From JAFKKS01 sp050187875 (lineage in GTDB: Bacteria; Pseudomonadota; Alphaproteobacteria; Rhizobiales; Xanthobacteraceae): a stretch of DNA of 64,000 nucleotides. Below are positions 19,530-28,097 of the stretch, in pieces. The notes under the pieces are model-generated. The model searched no databases, had not been told where the DNA came from, and saw nothing but the letters and a program-made list of their open reading frames with translations. Each line of letters opens with the position of its first letter. The stretch's first letter is position 1. Made by a program: the position numbers and the translations under genes. The stretch covers positions 53,180 to 117,179 of the forward strand of contig JBFWXB010000009.1 of assembly GCA_050187875.1 (NCBI GenBank), read 5' to 3'.

Positions 19530-20213
19530 TTATGCGGCTTTCGTGTCGCGGACCATATACCCCGCCCCGCGGACGGTGTGCAGCAGGGGCCGCGCGAAGC
19601 CCTTGTCGATCTTCGAGCGCAGCCGGGAAATATGCACGTCGATCACGTTCGTCTGCGGGTCGAAGTGATAGTCCCAGACATTTTCGAGCAGCATGGTGCG
19701 CGTCACGACCTGTCCGGTGTGCTTCATCAGATATTCGAGCAGGCGAAACTCGCGCGGCTGCAGCAAAATCTCGGTGCCCCCACGCGTCACCCGATGCGAG
19801 AGGCGGTCGAGTTCGAGGTCGCCGACGCGATAGACCGTGTCCTCGCTGAGGCCCGGCCGCCGCCGTGCGAGGACCTCGACCCGCGCCAGCAATTCGGAAA
19901 AGGCGTAGGGCTTGGCGAGGTAGTCATCCCCGCCCGCGCGCAGGCCCTTGACCCGGTCGTCGACTTGGCCAAGCGCCGAAAGGATCAGGACCGGCGCGTC
20001 GACACCCTTCTCACGCAACCTTGCGATGACCGCGAGACCGTCCAGCCGCGGCAGCATGCGGTCGATGACCAGCACGTCGTGACGCGCCTCGAGCGCGAGC
20101 GCCAGCCCCTCCTCGCCGTCGGTTGCGAGATCGGCGACATGGCCGACCTCACGAAAGGCTTTGACGAGATAGTCCGCCGCGTCGCGATCGTCTTCGATGA
20201 TGAGAATGCGCAT
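19530..20213 (-). CDS. OmpR/PhoB-family response regulator
   Basis: A 227-residue regulator with an N-terminal receiver domain (acidic pocket IIEDDRDAA, phospho-Asp in VIDRMLPRLDG near residue 50, Lys in AKPYAF) and a C-terminal winged helix (LQPREFRLLEYLMKH, VDVHISRLRSKID). It should be phosphorylated by the kinase encoded directly downstream and bind DNA as a dimer. The start used is ATG at 20213 (MRILIIED). An ATG 6 bases upstream (MAMRIL) is equally possible. It lies about 240 bp downstream of degP on the same strand. Confidence 0.92.
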   Translation of the reverse strand: MRILIIEDDRDAADYLVKAFREVGHVADLATDGEEGLALALEARHDVLVIDRMLPRLDGLAVIARLREKGVDAPVLILSALGQVDDRVKGLRAGGDDYLAKPYAFSELLARVEVLARRRPGLSEDTVYRVGDLELDRLSHRVTRGGTEILLQPREFRLLEYLMKHTGQVVTRTMLLENVWDYHFDPQTNVIDVHISRLRSKIDKGFARPLLHTVRGAGYMVRDTKAA

Positions 20214-20455
20214 AGCCATCCGGGCGATTTGATCGGCCGCTAATGTAGGCGATGTCCATCGCTCCGGAGAAGGCATGGTGAAAACCCTCACAATCTATGA
20301 GGGGACGGTGAACGTCTCCGTCCACCGCCCCCTCGACCCCAACGCCGGAGGGGGGCGAAGACCGGCGCCGGGTAGATGTGGGGACGGACGCAGGGCCCGT
20401 CCCCGGGGAGAGCCGCCGGCGGGGGCGACGAATGCCGACGGAACGCCCCTTCTCG

Positions 20456-21985
20456 TTATGCGTGGCCGACCGGGAGTGCGACGAAGCGCGTCGCATCCCC
20501 TGTCTTCACACGCATCAAAATCGTGTGCTTGCCGTCCTTGCGGGCGACATCGATCGCTTTGCGCACGTCGCTCGGACGATCGACCGTCTTGCCGGCGACC
20601 TCGGTGATGACGTCGCCGCTCTTGAAGCCGCGCTCGGCGGCCGGCCCGTTCGGGTCGACGCCGGTGACGACGACGCCGTTCGTATCGACGCCGGCGACAG
20701 CCGAGGCCGGCGCGAGCGAGAGCCCGAGCTGCGGCACGCCGCTGTCGTTGTCGCTCTGGCGATCGTTGCGCTCGGCGCGCGCCTGCTTCTCGTTCGGGAA
20801 CGTGCCGAGGGTGACGGACACCGTCTTCTCGTTGCCCTTACGCAGGATACCGAGCTTCACCGTCTCGTTCGGCGCGAGCGCCCCGATCTTCTTCGCGAGA
20901 TCGCGCGCATCCTTGACCTCGGCGCCGTTGACCGCGACGACGACGTCACCGGATTCGACACCGGCTTTGGCGGCCGGGCTATTCGCCTGCGCATCGGCGA
21001 CCAGGGCGCCGTGCGTATCCTTAAGGCCGAGACTGTCGGCAATGTCTTGGGTCACCGGTTGGATCTGAACGCCGATCCAGCCGCGCGTGACGGTGCCCTT
21101 GTCCTTGAGCTGGGCGACCACGGATTTCACCGTATCCGCGGGGATGGCGAACGCGATGCCGACATTGCCGCCGGACGGGGAATAGATCGCCGTGTTGACG
21201 CCAATGACGTTGCCATCGACATCGAAGGTCGGGCCGCCGGAGTTGCCCTTGTTCACCGGCGCGTCGATCTGGATGAAATCGTCGTAGGGGCCAGCGCCGA
21301 TGTCGCGGCCGCTCGCCGAAACGATACCGGCCGTCACCGTGCCGCCGAGGCCGAACGGGTTGCCGACCGCAAGAACCCAATCGCCGATCCGTGGCAGCTT
21401 GTCGGAGAACTTCACATACGGGAAATCGTGGCCGCCTTCGACTTTGAGCAGCGCAATGTCGGTGCGCGGGTCGGTGCCGATCACCTTCGCCTTGTAGGTC
21501 TTGCCGTCGTCGGTCTTGATCTCGAGCTTCTGGCCGTGCTCGACGACGTGATTGTTGGTCACCGCATAGCCGTCAGGCGAGATGAAGAAGCCTGAGCCTT
21601 GCGCCAGACTGAAGCGATGCGCGGGCGCCCCGTTCCTTCCATTTGGCATTTCGCCAAATCCGAAGCGCTTGAAGAAGCGCTCCATCGGCGAGCCGGGCGG
21701 GAACGGCATCTGGTCGTCGCCACCGAAGCTCATGGTCTGCTGATCGTCCTCGACCTTGACGCGAACCGCGAACACCGCCGGCTTCACCTTCGCGACAATG
21801 TCGGCGAAGCTTGCGGGCCGCATGGCGACGTCGGCATGGGCGACAGCGGGAATCTGGTTCGGGAGAAATTGGGGAGCGCCGACGAGCAGCACGGCGCCAA
21901 GGCCGGCAACGGACGCCATCATCGCGAAACGGCGCGCGCGAAGTAATTTACTGACTTTGGAAGGTTGGTTGAGGGCCGTTGACAT
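20456..21985 (-). CDS. degP: Do-family periplasmic serine protease
   Basis: A 509-residue DegP/HtrA protease. An N-terminal signal or membrane segment (about 20-40) directs it to the periplasm, where it degrades or refolds damaged envelope proteins. The catalytic triad is visible: His in TNNHVVEHG (about 143), Asp in RTDIALLKV (about 173) and Ser in GNSGGPTFD (about 248). Two PDZ domains occupy about 270-380 and 410-500. The start at 21985 (MSTALNQ) gives a signal anchor of sensible length. It lies downstream of the cytochrome c maturation genes and upstream of a two-component pair on the same strand. Confidence 0.93.
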   Translation of the reverse strand: MSTALNQPSKVSKLLRARRFAMMASVAGLGAVLLVGAPQFLPNQIPAVAHADVAMRPASFADIVAKVKPAVFAVRVKVEDDQQTMSFGGDDQMPFPPGSPMERFFKRFGFGEMPNGRNGAPAHRFSLAQGSGFFISPDGYAVTNNHVVEHGQKLEIKTDDGKTYKAKVIGTDPRTDIALLKVEGGHDFPYVKFSDKLPRIGDWVLAVGNPFGLGGTVTAGIVSASGRDIGAGPYDDFIQIDAPVNKGNSGGPTFDVDGNVIGVNTAIYSPSGGNVGIAFAIPADTVKSVVAQLKDKGTVTRGWIGVQIQPVTQDIADSLGLKDTHGALVADAQANSPAAKAGVESGDVVVAVNGAEVKDARDLAKKIGALAPNETVKLGILRKGNEKTVSVTLGTFPNEKQARAERNDRQSDNDSGVPQLGLSLAPASAVAGVDTNGVVVTGVDPNGPAAERGFKSGDVITEVAGKTVDRPSDVRKAIDVARKDGKHTILMRVKTGDATRFVALPVGHA

Positions 21986-22038
21986 ATATCGTCTCCATCT
22001 CGATCCGTGTGCTAACCCCCGTTGCACACTGAAGATGG

Positions 22039-22058
22039 AGGAGGACGCCTTACGGTGT
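22039..22058. other. Hairpin between ccmH and degP
   Basis: AGGACGCC-TTAC-GGTGTCCT is an 8-base stem with one mismatch in the spacer between ccmH and degP. It lacks a T-run, so it is more likely a regulatory or mRNA-processing hairpin than a strong terminator. Confidence 0.35.
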
Positions 22059-22116
22059 CCTGACGGGCGAATTAAACTTTAGTAATGGGAAAAAGCGGCG
22101 CTTGGCCCGACGGCGA

Positions 22117-22572
22117 TCAGGTCCGGTCGGTCAATTCGCGCAGCGCCCGCTCTTCCTCCGCCGTCAGCGGCGGCGCTTGCACGCGCTGTCGGCGCGTCGC
22201 CGCAAAGACAACGCCGACGCCGACCAGCAGCACGAGGAGCGGCGCACCCCAGAGCGCCGCATTGTGCCAGGCGACGCGCGGACGCAGCAGCACGAACTCG
22301 CCGTAGCGACCGACGAGAAAATCAAGAATCTGCGCGTCGCTGTCGCCTGCTTTCAAACGCTCACGCACGAGCAGGCGCAGGTCGCGCGCCAGCGGCGCAT
22401 CGGAATCGTCGATCGATTGATTCTGACAAACCATGCATCGCAGTTCGCGCGAAAGTGCGCGGGCCCGCGCTTCCAACGCCGGATTGCTCAATTGCTCATC
22501 CGGCTGCACGGCAAACGCTTGGCTCAGTGACGCGGCCAGCATCGCAAGCGCCAGAAGAAGGACGCGCGCCAT
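22117..22572 (-). CDS. ccmH: Cytochrome c-type biogenesis protein CcmH
   Basis: A 151-residue CcmH/CycL protein. A signal peptide is followed by the periplasmic thiol motif LRCMVCQNQSIDDSDA (CxxC near residue 47), used to reduce apocytochrome c before haem attachment. A single membrane helix lies at about 103-122, with a short charged tail after it. It ends the ccmI-ccmE-ccmF-ccmH run, with 5 bp between it and ccmF. Confidence 0.95.
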   Translation of the reverse strand: MARVLLLALAMLAASLSQAFAVQPDEQLSNPALEARARALSRELRCMVCQNQSIDDSDAPLARDLRLLVRERLKAGDSDAQILDFLVGRYGEFVLLRPRVAWHNAALWGAPLLVLLVGVGVVFAATRRQRVQAPPLTAEEERALRELTDRT

Positions 22573-22577
22573 GCAGG

Positions 22578-24560
22578 TTACTCCGCCGGTTGCGGCTTGA
22601 GCTTTGCACGCGCGGGGCGCGGCGCCCCGACGCGCAAGCGCCGGTCAGACAGCGAAAGCAGACCGCCGAACATCATCAACAGCGGCCCGAGCCAGATCAA
22701 GAGCACCAGCGGCTTGTGATAGATGCGCACCGCAATCGTACCGTCCGGCTGGATGTCGCCGAGCGAGATATAGAGCTGGCTCAAGCCCCGCGTGATCAGC
22801 GCTGCCTCGGTGGTCGTCGCATCGCGCGCCTGAAAGAAGCGCTTCGACGGCTGCGCCGTCGCGACGGTCGCTCCGTTGCGGTGGACGACAAAATCGGCTG
22901 CCAGCTCGCGATAATTGGGGCCTTCGCCCGATGCGACATTCTTGTACGTGAAATCGTAATGACGCAGCGACACCGTTTGCCCAGGCTTCATGGTGGCAAC
23001 GGCTTCGGCGCCCCATTGCGTCTCGCCGACCATGCCAAGGAGCGTCACGCCGACGGCGAAATGCGCGAGCGCCGTGCCCCATGCCGCGCGCGGCAGGCCG
23101 ACGGCGCGGGAGAGACTGGCTTTCATCGTCGTGCGCATAAGCCCGGTGCGCTCGGCAAGATCGGTGACCGCTCCGGCCATGATGAAGGCCGCGAGGCCGA
23201 CGCCGAACGGCGCGAGCACCGGACCACCACCCTCCCCCGCCATCGTTGCCGCAATCGCAAGGAGGCCGACGCCGAACGCGGCGAAGAGGCGCTGCGCGAC
23301 GCCAGCGAGATCGCCGCGCTTCCATGCCAGCAGCGGGCCGAAGGGCACCGCGAAAAGAAGCGGCACCAGCACCGGCCCGAACGTCAGATAGAAGAAGGGC
23401 GCGCCGACGGAAATCTTGGCGCCCGTGAGCGCCTCGAGCACGAGTGGATAGAGCGTACCGACGAAAACGGTCGCACAAGCCGTCGTCAGAAACAGGTTGT
23501 TGAGGACGAGCGCGCCCTCGCGCGAGATCGGCGCGAAAACGCCGCCTTGCTTGAGGACGGGCGCGCGCCAGGCGAACAACGTAAGCGCGCCGCCAATGAA
23601 GAAGGTGAGGATCGCAAGGATGAAAACGCCGCGCGCCGGATCGGTCGCGAAGGCATGCACCGACGTGAGCACGCCGGAGCGCACGAGGAAGGTGCCGAGC
23701 AGCGACAGCGAGAAGGTGAGGATGGCGAGAAGGATCGTCCAGACTTTCAGCGCCTCGCGCTTTTCCATCACCACCGCGGAGTGGAGAAGCGCCGTGCCGG
23801 CGAGCCACGGCATGAGCGACGCGTTCTCGACCGGGTCCCAGAACCACCAGCCGCCCCAGCCGAGCTCGTAATAGGCCCAATAGGAGCCCATCGCGATGCC
23901 GAGCGTGAGGCAGCACCAGGCGGCAAGCGCCCACGGCCGCACCCAGCGCGCCCAGGCGGCGTCGGTGCGCCCCTCGATCAGCGCGGCGATGGCGAAGGAG
24001 AAGGCGATCGAGAAGCCGACATAGCCGAGATAGAGGAGCGGCGGATGCACCGCCAGGCCGAAGTCTTGCAGCACAGGATTGAGGTCGCGCCCTTCCGCAG
24101 GCGCAGGAATCAATCGCGCGAAAGGGTTCGAGGTGACGAGGATGAAGAGATAGAAGGCCGCCGCGATCGACGCCTGCACGCTAAGCACCAGCGCCTTCAA
24201 GGTGCGCGGCAGGTTGCGTCCGAAGGCTGCGACCAGCGCGCCGAACAGGGCGAGGATCAAGACCCACAGCAGCATCGAGCCTTCGTGGTTTCCCCACACG
24301 CCGGTGATCTTGTAGATGAGCGGCTTCGCCGAGTGCGAATTCTCGAAGACATTGAGCACCGAGAAGTCGGACGTGACGTGACACGCGACGAGCGCGGCGA
24401 AGGAGAGGCCGACAAAGAGAAGCTGCGCCAGCGCCGTGCTGTCCGCGACGCCCATCAGCACCGCATCGCCCGTGCGCGCGCCCCAGGCCGGAGCGGCGAC
24501 CTGCATCAGCGCCAGGGCAAGGGCAAGCACCAGCGCGTAATGGCCGATCTCGGCGATCAT
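22578..24560 (-). CDS. ccmF: Cytochrome c haem lyase subunit CcmF
   Basis: A 660-residue polytopic membrane protein, the haem lyase core that takes haem from CcmE and attaches it to apocytochrome c. The tryptophan-rich WWD motif GGWWFWDPVENASLMPW that contacts haem is intact. About fifteen hydrophobic helices and a large periplasmic loop before the last helix are seen. Length is typical. It is separated from ccmE by about 200 bp that hold an intergenic repeat. Confidence 0.96.
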   Translation of the reverse strand: MIAEIGHYALVLALALALMQVAAPAWGARTGDAVLMGVADSTALAQLLFVGLSFAALVACHVTSDFSVLNVFENSHSAKPLIYKITGVWGNHEGSMLLWVLILALFGALVAAFGRNLPRTLKALVLSVQASIAAAFYLFILVTSNPFARLIPAPAEGRDLNPVLQDFGLAVHPPLLYLGYVGFSIAFSFAIAALIEGRTDAAWARWVRPWALAAWCCLTLGIAMGSYWAYYELGWGGWWFWDPVENASLMPWLAGTALLHSAVVMEKREALKVWTILLAILTFSLSLLGTFLVRSGVLTSVHAFATDPARGVFILAILTFFIGGALTLFAWRAPVLKQGGVFAPISREGALVLNNLFLTTACATVFVGTLYPLVLEALTGAKISVGAPFFYLTFGPVLVPLLFAVPFGPLLAWKRGDLAGVAQRLFAAFGVGLLAIAATMAGEGGGPVLAPFGVGLAAFIMAGAVTDLAERTGLMRTTMKASLSRAVGLPRAAWGTALAHFAVGVTLLGMVGETQWGAEAVATMKPGQTVSLRHYDFTYKNVASGEGPNYRELAADFVVHRNGATVATAQPSKRFFQARDATTTEAALITRGLSQLYISLGDIQPDGTIAVRIYHKPLVLLIWLGPLLMMFGGLLSLSDRRLRVGAPRPARAKLKPQPAE

Positions 24561-24587
24561 GCTTGTACCCCGCCGCGACGTACGGCT

Positions 24588-24698
24588 CCCCTCCCCCTTG
24601 CGGGGAGGGGCCGGGGGTGGGGGTCAGCATTGTGAATCTCACTATGACCTCCACCCCGACGCGCTACGCGCGTCGACCCTCCCCACAAGGGGGAGGGT
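24588..24698. repeat. Intergenic palindromic repeat, GGGGAGG class
   Basis: CCCTCCCCCTTGCGGGGAGGGG at the left and CCCTCCCCACAAGGGGGAGGG at the right flank a GGGGGTC...GACC core. It is inserted inside the ccm gene run, between ccmE and ccmF. If it folded in RNA it could lower downstream expression or define an mRNA end. Confidence 0.7.
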
Positions 24699-24762
24699 GA
24701 CAAGAGGAATGGGCTTGGCCTCTCTGTATTGCTTCGCCGGTAGATGTTGCGGCTATCCATCG

Positions 24763-25236
24763 TCACTGCACCCGGCCTCCGGCGGAGCCGGTCTTCTTCT
24801 CGTAGTCGTCCTTCCAGTGGCCCTGTTTCTTCAGCGCGTCGGCGACTTCCTTCGGCATGTATTTTTCGTCGTGCTTGGCGAGCACGCTGTCCGCCTTGAA
24901 TTGGCCGGCGGCATCGAGTGTGCCTTCGGCGACAACGCCCTGCCCCTCACGGAACAAATCCGGCAGGATGCCGTGATAGGTGACGGCGACCGACCGATTG
25001 CCATCCGTCACGTCGAAGCGGACATCGAGCTTGTCGGCGCGCATGATGCTCCCTTCCTTGACGAGGCCGCCGAGCCGAACGCGCGCGCCGGGCGCGAGAT
25101 GCTTCTCCGCGATCTCGGTCGGCGAATGAAAGAACACGATCGATTCCTTGAGCGCGTTGAGGATCAAGCCGACGGCGACCGCCGCCACGCCCACCGCGCA
25201 GCCGATCAGCACAAGCCGCCGTTTCTTTCGTGTCAT
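24763..25236 (-). CDS. ccmE: Cytochrome c maturation haem chaperone CcmE
   Basis: A 157-residue haem chaperone with an N-terminal membrane anchor (about 8-28) and a periplasmic OB-fold domain. The covalent haem-binding His lies in LAKHDEKYMP with the following Tyr, the HxxxY motif of CcmE. It passes haem from CcmC to CcmF. The start MTRKKRR gives the positive-inside signal expected before the membrane helix. It lies 13 bp downstream of ccmI. Confidence 0.96.
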   Translation of the reverse strand: MTRKKRRLVLIGCAVGVAAVAVGLILNALKESIVFFHSPTEIAEKHLAPGARVRLGGLVKEGSIMRADKLDVRFDVTDGNRSVAVTYHGILPDLFREGQGVVAEGTLDAAGQFKADSVLAKHDEKYMPKEVADALKKQGHWKDDYEKKTGSAGGRVQ

Positions 25237-25249
25237 CGCTCCGGTCCGC

Positions 25250-26374
25250 CTATCCGCCCAAGCCTAGGGTCTTCGCAAACTCATCGACGCGCCGCATCTT
25301 GTCCTCGTCTCCCGCCAAGGCCTTGCGGGCGCTCATCACCGTCGCCTTCGCCTTCTCGCTGTCGCCGAGCACGCCATAGGCGCGGATGAGCTTGATCCAG
25401 TCGTCGACGTCGCCGCCTTCCTTCTCGAGCCGTTCGGCCAGACGCTCGACCATGCCCCGGATCATGGCGTTGCGCTGATTCGCTGGCAGGCCTTCCGCCG
25501 CTGCGACATCCTGAGCGTTCGGGCCGGACCCGGACGCCGAGGGCGCACTCGCGCGGGCGATCGACTGTTCGACAAGGCCTTTCCAGCCGGCGTCTGCCGG
25601 CGCATCGGCAAGCAGGCCCTGCCAGCGTTTTACGGCATCCTCGCGGCGGCCGTCTTGCTCTGCCGCAAGGCCGAGAAAATAACGCGCGCGCACGTCCTTG
25701 GCGTCGAGCGCCAGGCTGCGGTCGAAAGCGGATTTGGCCTCGGCGGTAACGACGCCGTCGGCGGCCGCGACCAGCGCCTCCCCGAGGTCGGATTGGCGCG
25801 GGGCGCTCTCCCCGCTCAGCCGTAAGATGTTACGCCGCGCCTTCACGGCGTCGCCGAAGCGGCCGAGCCGCATATAGACGGGGGCAATAACCTCCCAGCC
25901 GCGGCCGTCGTCCGGATGGCTCGCGAGGTGGCGCTCCACCTCGGCGACGAGCTGGCCGATAGAGCGTTTGTCGCTTGGAGCGGCTTCGCGCGCCGCCAGC
26001 GGCGCTCCCGGCAGCGACGGTGATCCAAGCGCGAGGTAAAGGCCGGCCGCGCCGAGTGGCAGCGCGATAAGCGCCACCAACATGGCGGCGCGGCGGCGCC
26101 AAGCGACGGTGGGGCGCTCGGTCGTTGTCCGCCGCGCGGTCTCGTTAGCGGCAAGAAGGCGCCGCGCGATTTCGGTGCGGGCGGCCTCCGCCTCCGCGAC
26201 CGGAAGGCGCCCGGACGCACGGTCGCGGTCGATTTCCTCGAGCTGATCGCGGTAGACGGCGAGGTCCGCGGCGACGTCGGGGACGCCGTCTTTCGCGTGC
26301 TGCCGGCTCAAGGGCCAGAGCACGGCGAAGATCGCCGCCACCGTCATCAAAGCGAGGACAAACCAAAGCGTCAT
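25250..26374 (-). CDS. ccmI: Cytochrome c maturation protein CcmI (CycH)
   Basis: A 374-residue CcmI. Two membrane helices (about 3-22 and 95-115) are separated by a cytoplasmic heptad region (YRDQLEEIDRD, AARTEIARRLL). A periplasmic TPR-like domain follows that chaperones apocytochrome c to the lyase. It is the first gene of the ccm run, reading on the minus strand, and ccmE follows after 13 bp. Confidence 0.92.
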   Translation of the reverse strand: MTLWFVLALMTVAAIFAVLWPLSRQHAKDGVPDVAADLAVYRDQLEEIDRDRASGRLPVAEAEAARTEIARRLLAANETARRTTTERPTVAWRRRAAMLVALIALPLGAAGLYLALGSPSLPGAPLAAREAAPSDKRSIGQLVAEVERHLASHPDDGRGWEVIAPVYMRLGRFGDAVKARRNILRLSGESAPRQSDLGEALVAAADGVVTAEAKSAFDRSLALDAKDVRARYFLGLAAEQDGRREDAVKRWQGLLADAPADAGWKGLVEQSIARASAPSASGSGPNAQDVAAAEGLPANQRNAMIRGMVERLAERLEKEGGDVDDWIKLIRAYGVLGDSEKAKATVMSARKALAGDEDKMRRVDEFAKTLGLGG

Positions 26375-26537
26375 GCGTCAACCGGAACATGGTGTGGATC
26401 GTCGATCCCACCAAAGCGCGGCAAGGCGTGGCACGGGCCCGGCGGCAAGGCAAGGACCGCATCCCGCTCAACCGCAGGGCGCCCGCGCGGCCCAACAGCG
26501 CAGGCTATGCGCGCGGGGATTAGCGCATTTTCCGGAT

Positions 26538-27938
26538 TTAGGCCTTCGCGGCGCGGCGTTCTCCCGCAATCGTGACCGCCCGCGCGATCTGCGCGGCATA
26601 GTCGCTGCCGAAGACCTTGGCCGCGAAGCGCACGGCCGCATTCGCCTGCGAGCGCCGGTAGGCCTGCTCGGCCGGCGGCGCCGCGCGGAGCGCATCGAGA
26701 AGCGCGGGAACATTGCGCTCGATATATTGCTGCAGTTCGACATGGATTTCGCGCGACGTCTGATTGACGGCAAGCTCGCTCGCAAAGCTGCGCGCGGCGA
26801 TGACGAGGGCGAGACGATCCTCGGTCTCGGCAACGTCGATTTCCTCAAGACCCATCCGCGACGTTTCCTGCCCCTGCGGCGCGCGCAGCAGCCGGCGCAC
26901 CGCCGCCGGCACCGTCTGGATCTCTCGTTTCAGCTGCTCCGCCACATCGCTGCGGACGGCATTGAACTCACGGCTCCACGGACAATCGCGCGACATGTCC
27001 AGATCGGTCTGCATGCCGCGAATGCCGTCGCGCAGGAGCCGCAGCGCCACCACCGCGTCAGGCATGCGGCGCTCCTTCAGCGCGGCGCGCAGATCGTCAA
27101 CACGCAGGCGCAGCTCGCCCACGATCAGAGTGACGGCAACGGCGAGCGGCGACTGCGCCACGCGCGCGGCAACGTCCGTCGCCGCCGACATCACCGCCAG
27201 GCGGATCAATTGGGCGGGGTTCTGCAGCCGCGCCTTGAGGAGAATGAGCGTGAACGGGAGGATGTCGGGATTGGCATGCGAGGTCGTCACCAGCCGCACG
27301 AGGAGCTGCTCGGCTTGCGCGCCACCGAGATTGGCAATCTGCGCTGGCAGGTGTTGCGCGAAGTCGGCAAGCTTGTCGCGATTGCGCAGGACCATGAGAA
27401 GCTCGCGCACGTCAAGCAGCCCGCGCAGGGTGCCCACCTGCCCCGCAGCCCGCCGCCGCCCGCTTTCGTCGGTGTCGAGCCGCTCCAGCAGGTTCGACAT
27501 CGCCTGCGCCGCGTAGTCCTGGAAATTGCGCGCAAGGCGCGCCGCCTGCTCGGTGTCGCCCGCGAGCAAGGCGGCGCTCACCTGATCGCCATAGATGCGC
27601 GTCGGCTCCGGCACGAGGTCGCGGCCGATCCAATTCCAGAGCGGCGCGAGCGATGCGCGCGAGATGAGCCCGGGCGGCAGGGCCGCCACGTTGTTCGGCG
27701 CAAGGAAGGGTTCGAGCGGGGTGAAAAACAGGCGCGCCGGGTTGGGCGTCCGCGGCGGCTTCACCGGCATGTCCGGGATCGCCGGACGCAATCCGTTGAG
27801 GATGACGCTGACGGCCGATCTGTGCTCGTCGCGCAGCGCCGCCCGCTCGAGCTTGGCGACAAGCGACGCCTGGGTCTGCGGCGGCAGCGCCGCGAGATAC
27901 GCGCGCAGGCGCTCGACCGGTTGAGCTTCGCTCGTCAT
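26538..27938 (-). CDS. Hypothetical protein, alpha-helical
   Basis: A 466-residue soluble, largely helical protein rich in Ala, Arg and Leu. I do not recognise a characterised family. Features seen are an early PARLFFTPLEPFLAPNN stretch, a middle helix bundle, and no signal peptide or membrane segment. The start used is ATG at 27938 (MTSEAQ), because the upstream GTG at 27947 is weaker. It lies just upstream of ccmI on the same strand, with a 163-bp gap. Its codon use looks like its neighbours, so it is a real gene. It may be a regulator or structural protein, but nothing visible decides this. Confidence 0.75.
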   Translation of the reverse strand: MTSEAQPVERLRAYLAALPPQTQASLVAKLERAALRDEHRSAVSVILNGLRPAIPDMPVKPPRTPNPARLFFTPLEPFLAPNNVAALPPGLISRASLAPLWNWIGRDLVPEPTRIYGDQVSAALLAGDTEQAARLARNFQDYAAQAMSNLLERLDTDESGRRRAAGQVGTLRGLLDVRELLMVLRNRDKLADFAQHLPAQIANLGGAQAEQLLVRLVTTSHANPDILPFTLILLKARLQNPAQLIRLAVMSAATDVAARVAQSPLAVAVTLIVGELRLRVDDLRAALKERRMPDAVVALRLLRDGIRGMQTDLDMSRDCPWSREFNAVRSDVAEQLKREIQTVPAAVRRLLRAPQGQETSRMGLEEIDVAETEDRLALVIAARSFASELAVNQTSREIHVELQQYIERNVPALLDALRAAPPAEQAYRRSQANAAVRFAAKVFGSDYAAQIARAVTIAGERRAAKA

Positions 27939-28052
27939 CCAATTCACCGGACAATGACAGGTGATTGAGATACGGCGGAGATGGTTAAGGGGGGGTTGAC
28001 CGGGCCGGGGCGTCGGCCCTGACGAGCCGAGGCTCCGGATTTTTGATGGGTC

Positions 28053-28096
28053 GCATTTTCTTCACGCGAACCGGTACCCACTTCGTTTGAAAATGC
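28053..28096. repeat. 44-bp imperfect palindrome next to the kinase stop codon
   Basis: GCATTTTC (28053-28060) and GAAAATGC (28089-28096) are inverted arms around a centre containing GCGAACCGGTACCCACTTCG. From memory, this resembles a short repeat widespread in Rhizobiales. It abuts the stop codon of the kinase gene and may act as its terminator. Confidence 0.55.
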
Positions 28097-28097
28097 T

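Noticed and set aside
22455..24635. Long open frame antisense to ccmF
   Set aside because: Composition is charged and low in complexity, with no domain, and ccmF on the other strand is certain.
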